46,069 nt of DNA from Candidatus Omnitrophota bacterium (GTDB taxonomy: Bacteria > Omnitrophota > Gorgyraeia > Zapsychrales > Fredricksoniimonadaceae): contig PEAF01000011.1 of assembly GCA_002753465.1 (NCBI GenBank), forward strand, positions 1-46,069. The letters are read 5' to 3'. The translations under genes were made by a program, and so were the position numbers. Positions 27,976 through 35,547 of this stretch are shown here, piece after piece. Within the stretch, counting starts at the first letter, position 1. Every line of letters begins with the position of its first letter. The notes under the pieces were generated by a model. That model made no database searches. It was not told where the DNA came from and saw nothing but the letters and a program-made list of their open reading frames with translations.

Positions 27976-30789
27976 ATGAGCAAGATATTCACCATTGATT
28001 TCACAAAATCTTTTATCGATGAACTTGCGTCCTATATTGAGCGCGAATATATCGACAAGGGCCGTGCTCTGGATAAACTCGCCATTGTCTTTGGCGGCAA
28101 GCGACCGGCTTATTTCCTGAAACGTGCTTTGGCTAAACGCATCGGCAGGGCATTTATCCCACCGCGGTTTTTTACGGTCAATGAGCTTATCGATGAGATG
28201 GCGGCCATGACAGGGAAGCGTGAATGCGCCACAAGCATTGAAGATGCTTTTGAGATCTACTGTCTGGCGCAGCAATTGACGCCAGAACTCCTGGCCGGAC
28301 GCGCTTCATTTGCGAAATTCCTGCCGTGGGCAATGGATATCCTGAATTTTATCGGCCAGTTGGATATTGAGGCGATCGAACCTTCAGCACTTAAGAATGT
28401 CCAGCAAAGCGCACGCATTGGTTATCCCGTGCCGGAGAACATCAATCAGCTTCTGGAAAAGATCGGCCATTTGCGTCAGGCGTTCCATGCGCGTTTACAA
28501 ATGCGTCAGGGATCATCGCGCGGCTTGCAGTATTTAAGGGCTAAAGACAATGTAGCCTTGTGGGCGGCCGCCCAGGGTGTGTGTTATGACGAGATCATTT
28601 TTGCGAATTTCTTTTATTTCCATCAGACGGAAGAGGCTGTTGTCCAGCATCTCTATAAGGCGGGCAAGGCCACGCTTATCTTTCAGGGAGATCAGACAAA
28701 ATGGCCGGTGCTTGAGCGCATTGCCCGTAAATTCGGTTGCGAGATCAAGGAAGGCGCGGGCGGGCCTGTTCCGACTGACTTTGAGCTGAAAGCCTATGCG
28801 GCGGGTGATGCGCACGCGCAGGCCGTGACTGTCAGGGATATTTTAGGGACACTGCCTCAACTGGATAACACATTGGTGGTCGTGCCTGACCCCGCGGCCC
28901 TGGTGCCGCTTTTATCGGCTTTGCCGGAAGAGATCCAAAACATTAATGTTTCCATGGGCTATCCTCTAAAGCGCAGCAGTTTGTATTTACTTTTAAGGGC
29001 ATTGTTTGAAGCGCACACTTCACGACGGGATGATACGTATTATGCGCAAAGTTATCTGTCGGTCATGACGCATCCTTTTGTCAGGCATCTGCACCTTGGC
29101 GCCGATGAGCGCATTATGCCGGTATTGACGCGACAGATCGAAGAGGTGATCAAGGGGCGCTTATCGGGTGAGATCTCGGGACGGACATTTATCGGCCTTG
29201 ATGCGATCGAATCCGAGCGCGCGGTGGTGGCATCGACACTGGAATCTCTAGCGGGTCAGGGTGTTATGGTGACGGCTCGGGAGATCACGGATGTCCTGAA
29301 AGAGTCGCATGATCTTTTATGGCGCCTTTGGGCCGGGTTTAAAGATCTGCGCACCCTGGCGGAGGGCCTTGACCATTTCCTGGACGTCCTTGCGCAGAAA
29401 AGCCCTATGCCGCAACATCAGCTTAATGGCAATATCACCGAGCGTCTGCGCTCATGGTGTGCCTCTTTCCGTCAGGCTTCATTCGCCGACGAACCATTTT
29501 CAATGGAAGATATGGGGCATATTTTTGAGGACAGCATGGGTGTTGAGGTTGTACGTTTTCAGGGCACACCTTTAAAAGGTCTTCAGATCTTGGGTCTGGA
29601 AGAGACCCGGTCGCTTAATTTCGAACACGTGATCGTGATGGATGTCAATGAGGGCGTCCTACCCAATATCAACGTGCATGCTTCGCTTATTCCGCGCGAA
29701 GTCATGATCCAGCTAAAACTCGACCGTCTTGAATTGGAAGAAGAGATCCAGCGTTATCAGTTCATGCGCGTGATATCGTCAGCTAAAACAGTTCATCTGG
29801 TCTATCAGAAGAACAAGGAAAAGGAACCGAGCCGTTTTGTCGAAGAGCTGGTTTGGGCGGCGCAGCAAAAGGCAGGCAAACTTGCGCCTTATCCTACACA
29901 GCGTGGGGGTTTTACGGCGGGGGCGGGGGCTAATATGCGCATGGCGGCCAAGACGCCGCAGTTGATCGCGTGGCTTAAGGACTTTACCTATTCCGCCAGT
30001 GCGATCAATGCCTATTTGGCCAATCCCTATACTTTTTACACGAGCTATGTTCTGGGGTTGCGTGAAGAAGAAGACCTTCTTGATGAACCGGATGCCGCCT
30101 TGATCGGCAATTTCTTTCATCAGTTCCTCGACGATGTTTATAGGCCTTTTGAAGGTAAGGCTCTGGAGTTGGGTGATGCTTTTGAGAAGCGTTTGTGGGG
30201 GCTTTTTGAAACAAAGTTCGAAGAAACATTCCTTCAGCGGATGCGGTCGGATGCCTTTCTCGTACGTAAGGTGATGGAACATAAACTGCGTGCCTTTTTG
30301 GTCAAAGAACGGGAACGAGCTCCGTCGATCGCCCGCATCATGGGTCTTGAGAAGGACCTTTCATCTATTATCGAGTTACCCAGTGGAGCAGTGAAGTTCA
30401 AGGCGCGGCTAGACCGCATTGAACAGGGCTCTGGTGGCGGCCTGTTGGTGCTGGATTATAAAACGGGTGGTTCTGATAAATTGCCGCAAAAGCCCGTTGT
30501 CCTGTCAGATGCCTGTGATCGCCGTGAGATCTTTGACAAGGTCCGTTCATTTCAGCTGCCGCTTTACATGCATATGGTAGCTGAAACCTTTCAAGAACAG
30601 AACGTGAATGGTGGTTTATATAGTTTAAGGGATGCCGAGATCGGGTATGTGTTCACAGACAGGTTCCCGCAGCAGGAAGCGGGCGTTTTCTTGAAGCCGT
30701 TCTACGTGGCATTGGACCATTTGATGCGCGAGATCTTTGACCCGGAAAAACCATTTTTGGATGACGAGTTAAGAAAATTTGACTTTTAA
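27976..30789 (+). CDS. AddB-like PD-(D/E)XK nuclease / degenerate helicase
   Basis: 'EETRSLNFEHVIVMDVNEGVLPN', 'YSASAINAYLANPYTFYTSYVLGL', 'LLVLDYKTGG' nuclease motif; paired with AddA-like gene. Confidence 0.85.
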   Translation: MSKIFTIDFTKSFIDELASYIEREYIDKGRALDKLAIVFGGKRPAYFLKRALAKRIGRAFIPPRFFTVNELIDEMAAMTGKRECATSIEDAFEIYCLAQQLTPELLAGRASFAKFLPWAMDILNFIGQLDIEAIEPSALKNVQQSARIGYPVPENINQLLEKIGHLRQAFHARLQMRQGSSRGLQYLRAKDNVALWAAAQGVCYDEIIFANFFYFHQTEEAVVQHLYKAGKATLIFQGDQTKWPVLERIARKFGCEIKEGAGGPVPTDFELKAYAAGDAHAQAVTVRDILGTLPQLDNTLVVVPDPAALVPLLSALPEEIQNINVSMGYPLKRSSLYLLLRALFEAHTSRRDDTYYAQSYLSVMTHPFVRHLHLGADERIMPVLTRQIEEVIKGRLSGEISGRTFIGLDAIESERAVVASTLESLAGQGVMVTAREITDVLKESHDLLWRLWAGFKDLRTLAEGLDHFLDVLAQKSPMPQHQLNGNITERLRSWCASFRQASFADEPFSMEDMGHIFEDSMGVEVVRFQGTPLKGLQILGLEETRSLNFEHVIVMDVNEGVLPNINVHASLIPREVMIQLKLDRLELEEEIQRYQFMRVISSAKTVHLVYQKNKEKEPSRFVEELVWAAQQKAGKLAPYPTQRGGFTAGAGANMRMAAKTPQLIAWLKDFTYSASAINAYLANPYTFYTSYVLGLREEEDLLDEPDAALIGNFFHQFLDDVYRPFEGKALELGDAFEKRLWGLFETKFEETFLQRMRSDAFLVRKVMEHKLRAFLVKERERAPSIARIMGLEKDLSSIIELPSGAVKFKARLDRIEQGSGGGLLVLDYKTGGSDKLPQKPVVLSDACDRREIFDKVRSFQLPLYMHMVAETFQEQNVNGGLYSLRDAEIGYVFTDRFPQQEAGVFLKPFYVALDHLMREIFDPEKPFLDDELRKFDF

Positions 30790-30823
30790 TGGCGGGGAAT
30801 GCATATCGACATATAATTGGATT

Positions 30824-31189
30824 ATGCCTAAAACAATTTTGATCGTAGATGATGAGGATGTGGTTGTCGATATCAGCCGGCGCCGGCTGACCCAGGAAGG
30901 GTATGAGGTTCGCGGCGTTCACGACGGGGAGTCTGCCTTGCAGGCGCTGCGTGAAGGGGTGGTTGATCTGATCGCATTGGATGTGGAAATGCCTGTGATG
31001 AATGGTTATACGTTCCTGGCTGAGCGCAAAAAGATCCCGGGTGCCGAGAATGTGCCGGTCATTGTGCTGACCGCATATCCAAATATGCAGCCTATTTTGA
31101 AACGCCAGGGCATAGATATGTATTTGACCAAACCATTGCCGTTCCGTGACCTTCTGGCCAGTATTAAAAAAGTTATCGGCGAGCCTTGA
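30824..31189 (+). CDS. Single-domain response regulator (CheY-like)
   Basis: 'ILIVDDEDVVVDISRRRL', 'LIALDVEMPVMNGYTFL', 'VIVLTAYP', 'YLTKPLPFRDL'. Confidence 0.95.
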   Translation: MPKTILIVDDEDVVVDISRRRLTQEGYEVRGVHDGESALQALREGVVDLIALDVEMPVMNGYTFLAERKKIPGAENVPVIVLTAYPNMQPILKRQGIDMYLTKPLPFRDLLASIKKVIGEP

Positions 31190-31191
31190 GT

Positions 31192-31884
31192 ATGATCCAG
31201 TCTAATCTCGATGCTGTTATGGCATCGGTCAGATCTATTTGTCAGCGTGCGGGACGCGCGGAGGGTTCGGTCACCGTTGTTGGCGTGACCAAATATTCTG
31301 ACGCTTCGGCTGTCAATGAGGCGATGACGGCAGGCTTGTTGCATATTGCTGAGAACCGCGTTCAATCCGCCAAAGATAAGTTCCCTTTATTGAACTTCAG
31401 CGGCCGGTCGGTGGTCAGGCATCTTATAGGCCATTTGCAGACGAATAAGGCTAAAGAAGCCGTTCAGTTGTTCGACCTGATCCAGTCAGTTGACAGTTTG
31501 AAGCTGGTACAGGAGATCGACAAGCGTGCCGCGACCGTCGGCAAGGTTCAGGATGTTTTATTGCAGATCGATATTGCGCGTGAAGAACAGAAATTCGGCT
31601 TGCCGGAAGAAGAGCTGGGCTCTTTGCTGGCGCAGGTTAAAGAACTGACGCATGTGCGTGTTGGCGGACTGATGTGTATGGCACCCTTAACAGATAATAA
31701 GGATGTGATCCGTCAGGTTTTTCGCCGTCTGAAGGCCCATTTTGATCGTATCAGCAAAGAGTATGCAGGTTCATCTAATATCACCATGCAACATTTATCC
31801 ATGGGCATGAGCGGGGACTATGAGATCGCCATTGAAGAAGGCGCGACCATGGTCCGCATCGGGTCCGCGATATTTAAGGTTTAA
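31192..31884 (+). CDS. YggS/PROSC family PLP homeostasis protein
   Basis: 'VTVVGVTKYSDASAVNEAM...IAENRVQSAKDKF', 'RHLIGHLQTNKAK', 'LSMGMSGDYEIAIEEGATMVRIGSAIF'. Confidence 0.95.
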   Translation: MIQSNLDAVMASVRSICQRAGRAEGSVTVVGVTKYSDASAVNEAMTAGLLHIAENRVQSAKDKFPLLNFSGRSVVRHLIGHLQTNKAKEAVQLFDLIQSVDSLKLVQEIDKRAATVGKVQDVLLQIDIAREEQKFGLPEEELGSLLAQVKELTHVRVGGLMCMAPLTDNKDVIRQVFRRLKAHFDRISKEYAGSSNITMQHLSMGMSGDYEIAIEEGATMVRIGSAIFKV

Positions 31885-31886
31885 CG

Positions 31887-31907
31887 CCCTCCCCCTTGTG
31901 GGGAGGG
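31887..31907. repeat. GC-rich hairpin CCCTCCCC(C)TTGTGGGGAGGG just upstream of proC
   Basis: Inverted repeat followed by a second purine-rich run GGGAGGGG (31911-31918) that serves as proC SD. Confidence 0.6.
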
Positions 31908-31921
31908 AATGGGAGGGGATT

Positions 31922-32704
31922 ATGAAAATAACATTCATCGGTTGCGGCAATATGGGCGAGGCTATTCTGGCGGGCATTCATCTTAAGCATACATGTTATG
32001 TGTGCGAGCCGCGCCTGGAGCGGCAGGTTGAGCTGAAAAAGAAATATAAGGTAGCTTTTGGCATGATCGTTGACGCTGTTAAGGCGGCGGACGTCATTGT
32101 TCTGGCCGTCAAGCCGCAGGATCTGCCGGATGTTTTGGCCGAGCTGCGTACTTTTTCTTTAGCTAAGAAGTTGATCATTTCCATTGCAGCTGGCGTCACG
32201 ACGAAGTCTATTGAGAAGAAATTAGGCCAGGGTGTGCGCGTTGTGCGGGTCATGCCCAATCTGCCGGCCATGGTGGGCCAGGGCGTGAGCGGTGTTTGCC
32301 GCGGTGCCAAGGCAACCCCTAAAGATGTGACATTGACACAAAGCATTTTTAACGCCAGCGGCACAACGGTCGTAGTACCCGAGAAGATGATCAATGCCGT
32401 TACGGCTGTTTCGGGCAGCGGTCCGGCGTATGTGTTTTTATTCGTGGAGTGCTGGATCAAGGCGGCACGCAAACTTGGATTTTCCGAGAAAGAAGCGGTC
32501 GCGCTGGTTTATCAGACGCTGGTAGGCAGTACACAGATGTTATTAAAGGGTGAGGCTTCTCCCGATGTTTTGCGTGCCAGGGTTACCTCAAAGGGTGGCA
32601 CGACACAGGCAGCCATGGATGTGTTTATGACTAAGGGTATGGATGCTATGTTCGAGGCTGCGCTTAAAGCAGCGCGCGACCGGGCTAAAGAATTATCGAA
32701 TTGA
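31922..32704 (+). CDS. proC: Pyrroline-5-carboxylate reductase
   Basis: 'ITFIGCGNMGEAILAGI', 'VRVMPNLPAMVGQGVSG', 'TAVSGSGPAYVFLFVE', 'LRARVTSKGGTTQAAMDVF'. Confidence 0.97.
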   Translation: MKITFIGCGNMGEAILAGIHLKHTCYVCEPRLERQVELKKKYKVAFGMIVDAVKAADVIVLAVKPQDLPDVLAELRTFSLAKKLIISIAAGVTTKSIEKKLGQGVRVVRVMPNLPAMVGQGVSGVCRGAKATPKDVTLTQSIFNASGTTVVVPEKMINAVTAVSGSGPAYVFLFVECWIKAARKLGFSEKEAVALVYQTLVGSTQMLLKGEASPDVLRARVTSKGGTTQAAMDVFMTKGMDAMFEAALKAARDRAKELSN

Positions 32705-32710
32705 TGTAGA

Positions 32711-32728
32711 GGCACGCCATGGCGTGCC
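32711..32728. repeat. 18-bp perfect palindrome GGCACGCCATGGCGTGCC
   Basis: Perfect self-complement flanked by GTAGA/AGTAC, between proC and MTAP gene. Confidence 0.8.
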
Positions 32729-32760
32729 AGTACGTGAAATATAAGAACAGGAGAACTATT

Positions 32761-33624
32761 ATGGTAGCAACAATCGGTGTGATCGGCGGCAGTGGTTTGT
32801 ATCAGATCGAAGGTATTCAGGATGTCAAAGAGGTGGCAGTTAAAACGCCTTTTGGGGATCCGTCAGACAAGTTCATTACGGGTACGCTTGATGGGACGCC
32901 GGTTGTATTCCTGCCGCGTCATGGCATTGGCCATCGCATTTCTCCGACCGAGATCAATAATCGCGCGAATATCTGGGCCATGAAGAAGCTGGGTGTTCAG
33001 GCGATCATTTCGGTATCAGCGGTGGGCAGCCTTAAGCTTCAGATCAAGCCCATGGATTTTGTTGTGCCGGATCAGTTCATTGACCGCACCGCGCCGCGCC
33101 GCCATTCGACGTTCTTTACGGACGGTATCGTGGCCCATGTTGGGTTGGCTGAGCCTATTTCAGAGGAGATCGCCGAGATCATTTACAAGGCCTGTGAAAA
33201 AGTCGGGGTTACGGCCCACAAGAATGGGACGTATTTGAATATGGAAGGCCCTCAGTTTTCCACCAAGGCTGAATCAAACCTTTACCGCAGCTGGGGCTGT
33301 GACATCATCGGCATGACCAATTTGCCCGAAGCCAAATTAGCGCGTGAGGCCGAGATCTCCTATGCCACCCTCGCGGCTGTTACAGATTATGACTGCTGGC
33401 ACCATTCCCATGGCAGTGTGACCGTTGAGATGATCATTGAGTATCTTACCAAGAATGTTGTGAGTGCCCGTCAGATCCTTAAGATCGCCATCCCTAAGGC
33501 CGGGAAGCTTAAGAAATTCTCCGCCGCGGATGCGCTTAAGTGTGCGATCATGACAGCGCCTGATCGTATCCCTGAGCAGAAGAAAAAGGATCTGGAGATC
33601 ATCATTGGGAAATACGTTAAGTAA
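32761..33624 (+). CDS. mtnP: S-methyl-5'-thioadenosine phosphorylase
   Basis: 'IGVIGGSGLYQIEGI', 'TPFGDPSDKFITG', 'FLPRHGIGHRISPTEINNRANIWAMKKLG', 'MEGPQFSTKAESNLYRSWGCDIIGMTNLPEAKLAREAEI'. Confidence 0.96.
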   Translation: MVATIGVIGGSGLYQIEGIQDVKEVAVKTPFGDPSDKFITGTLDGTPVVFLPRHGIGHRISPTEINNRANIWAMKKLGVQAIISVSAVGSLKLQIKPMDFVVPDQFIDRTAPRRHSTFFTDGIVAHVGLAEPISEEIAEIIYKACEKVGVTAHKNGTYLNMEGPQFSTKAESNLYRSWGCDIIGMTNLPEAKLAREAEISYATLAAVTDYDCWHHSHGSVTVEMIIEYLTKNVVSARQILKIAIPKAGKLKKFSAADALKCAIMTAPDRIPEQKKKDLEIIIGKYVK

Positions 33625-33634
33625 TTTGATCGGG

Positions 33635-33691
33635 TTTTGCGGGGGCATGTTTCAAATTCGTTGGTCGAATTTGGTACGTGTCTCTGTAATT
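33635..33691. repeat. Palindromic intergenic element, copy 3 (decayed)
   Basis: ttttgcgggggcatgtttcaaattcg...cgaatttggtacgtgtctctgtaatt; right arm close to consensus, left arm degenerate. Confidence 0.8.
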
Positions 33692-33695
33692 TTTA

Positions 33696-35405
33696 ATGCT
33701 GCTTTTCTTGTCCGTTTCACCTTCCTTTGCCGAGATCGAGTTCAGCGGCGGGGTGGTTATCTCCGGAAAACAGAAGTTCACACGGCCCGTGAACTGGATC
33801 CCTTCCGTGGCACAGGCACCTACTATTCTGGGATCAACATTAACAGAACTTACCATTACCTGGCCGGATACGGTCGGAGCCGTTTCCTATAAATTGACGC
33901 GGGCTACCAATGCCGGGATGTCGACGGGCGTCACGGATCTTGGCACGCGCGCCAGCGGTTATACCAACACCGGCCTTGCCCAGGGAACTACCTACTATTA
34001 TACGGTTACTGCTGTTAATGCGACGGGGCCTTCAACACCGTCAGCACCCGGTAGCGGTGCTACAGGCCAATTGCCGGCTGAGCCAGGTGCGCCGGTTATT
34101 AACGTTGTGGCGCTGGCAAGTTTGCAAGTGACATGGAATGCAGCAGCACGCGCTACGTCATATACAGTGATTCGTGCTACAGATTCAGGTATGACGCAAA
34201 ATGTGACGGTGTTTACGAATAAGACAAGTCCTTATGCGGATACTGGTCTAGCTAATGGAACTCCATTTTGGTATACCGTGACTGCAGTGAATGGGTATGG
34301 TAGTTCGACACCTTCGTTAACGGGGACCGCTAGCACAATGGGGGTTCCCGATGCGCCTACAGGGGTCACGGCCGTGGCAGGAAATGCTTCAGCCACGGTG
34401 ACGTTCGCCGCACCAAGTTCCAATGGCGGCGGTGCGATGGTGTATGCGGTAACAGGCGGCGGGACTGATACCAATGCCGGTACATCCAACTTGACACATG
34501 CGATCACGGGTTTGACGAACGGTACGCCGTATACCTTTACGGTCAAAGCCACTAATTCAGCTGGGCAGGGTGTGGGGGGCACATCTAATACGGTGACTCC
34601 GGCGGGCGTGCCTGGTGCCCCGACAAGTGTGACCGCAACAGCCGGCAACACGACAGCGAGCGTAACATTTGTTGCGCCGAGTTCTAACGGCGGCGGTGCG
34701 ATGGTGTATGCGGTAACAGGCGGCGGGACTGATACCAATGCCGGTGCATCCAACTTGACACATGCGATCACGGGTTTGACGAACGGTACGCCGTATATCT
34801 TTACGGTCAAAGCCACTAATTCAGCTGGGCAGGGTGCGGGCGGCACATCTAATACCGTAACGCCGATCGCAACTTCATCCATTACCTTTACGAACAATGC
34901 TGGCAGTGCTGCTGCGGTGACTTTTACTGGAGTTTGGAGCGGTACACTTACACCAGGCAGTTCGCAAGTGATCAATGCCTCATCATTTTCAGTCACAATC
35001 ATCGGCGGTGGTGGTAATTGCGGTGCTTCAACGAGCGCCTCTCCACCTTGTCCTGCGGCTACTGGGGGTGGTAGTGGTGGTGGTGCTTCTTATGTTGTTA
35101 TGGGGGCTGCTTATGCTGCCGCTGGTGGTGGCAGTGGTGGTAGTGGATATTGTGGCGGAGCCGGGAGCCTTGGTGGAACTTATGGTGTAGCGGGTGCCGG
35201 AGGTTTTGGAAGCAGTGGTGTTAGCGTGACCGGCACTGGGACCGTGGGCAATGCTTGTACGTGTTATAGCCCCGACGATCAAGATTATTGTGGAGGAGGA
35301 GGCCAGGATGGAGGGTATATTGCGGCGGACTTCATTTCTTTAACGTCGCCTGTTTCGATCAAGGTCGGGGTCGGGGGTGTAGTCGCCATTATAACAGCAC
35401 CCTGA
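33696..35405 (+). CDS. Fibronectin type III repeat surface protein with glycine-rich C-terminus
   Basis: Repeated 'P.APTGVTAVAGNASATVTFAAPSSNGG...YAVTGGG...ITGLTNGTPYTFTVKATNSAGQG' FN3 units; Gly/Ser-rich end with Cys; abnormal, short start 'MLLFLSVSPSFAEI'. Confidence 0.8.
   Translation: MLLFLSVSPSFAEIEFSGGVVISGKQKFTRPVNWIPSVAQAPTILGSTLTELTITWPDTVGAVSYKLTRATNAGMSTGVTDLGTRASGYTNTGLAQGTTYYYTVTAVNATGPSTPSAPGSGATGQLPAEPGAPVINVVALASLQVTWNAAARATSYTVIRATDSGMTQNVTVFTNKTSPYADTGLANGTPFWYTVTAVNGYGSSTPSLTGTASTMGVPDAPTGVTAVAGNASATVTFAAPSSNGGGAMVYAVTGGGTDTNAGTSNLTHAITGLTNGTPYTFTVKATNSAGQGVGGTSNTVTPAGVPGAPTSVTATAGNTTASVTFVAPSSNGGGAMVYAVTGGGTDTNAGASNLTHAITGLTNGTPYIFTVKATNSAGQGAGGTSNTVTPIATSSITFTNNAGSAAAVTFTGVWSGTLTPGSSQVINASSFSVTIIGGGGNCGASTSASPPCPAATGGGSGGGASYVVMGAAYAAAGGGSGGSGYCGGAGSLGGTYGVAGAGGFGSSGVSVTGTGTVGNACTCYSPDDQDYCGGGGQDGGYIAADFISLTSPVSIKVGVGGVVAIITAP
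34425..34601 (+). repeat. Near-identical tandem FN3 block, unit 1 (period 264 bp)
   Basis: About 7 differences over 177 bp to 34689-34865. Confidence 0.85.
34689..34865 (+). repeat. Near-identical tandem FN3 block, unit 2
   Basis: See unit 1. Confidence 0.85.
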
Positions 35406-35510
35406 TTTGATTTTGGTTCAAGTGCCGTTACTATCCCTAGTCATCTTCATTCTGATTGCCTGCAAGCTTTTATATAAGGAGCGCGCACGGCGCATCAGGT
35501 ATCCTCCATC

Positions 35511-35538
35511 TTGACAATCTCTTTTTTTCCGCTAAAGT
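35511..35538 (+). promoter_or_regulatory. ileS promoter, apparently leaderless
   Basis: TTGACA (35511-35516), 16 bp, TAAAGT (35533-35538), ATG at 35548; no SD. Confidence 0.55.
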
Positions 35539-35547
35539 AATGCCCTT

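Noticed and set aside
27847-28275. 142-aa minus-strand ORF over the addA-addB junction
   Set aside because: Shadow of addB and the inverted repeat; no family resemblance.
34232-35002. 256-aa minus-strand ORF with repeated Val/Pro-rich pattern
   Set aside because: Exactly antisense to the FN3 repeats; a typical spurious shadow ORF with no start signals.
35420-35547. Possible T-box leader upstream of ileS
   Set aside because: No T-box motif (TGGNACCGCG) or specifier stem visible; the promoter sits right at the ATG.
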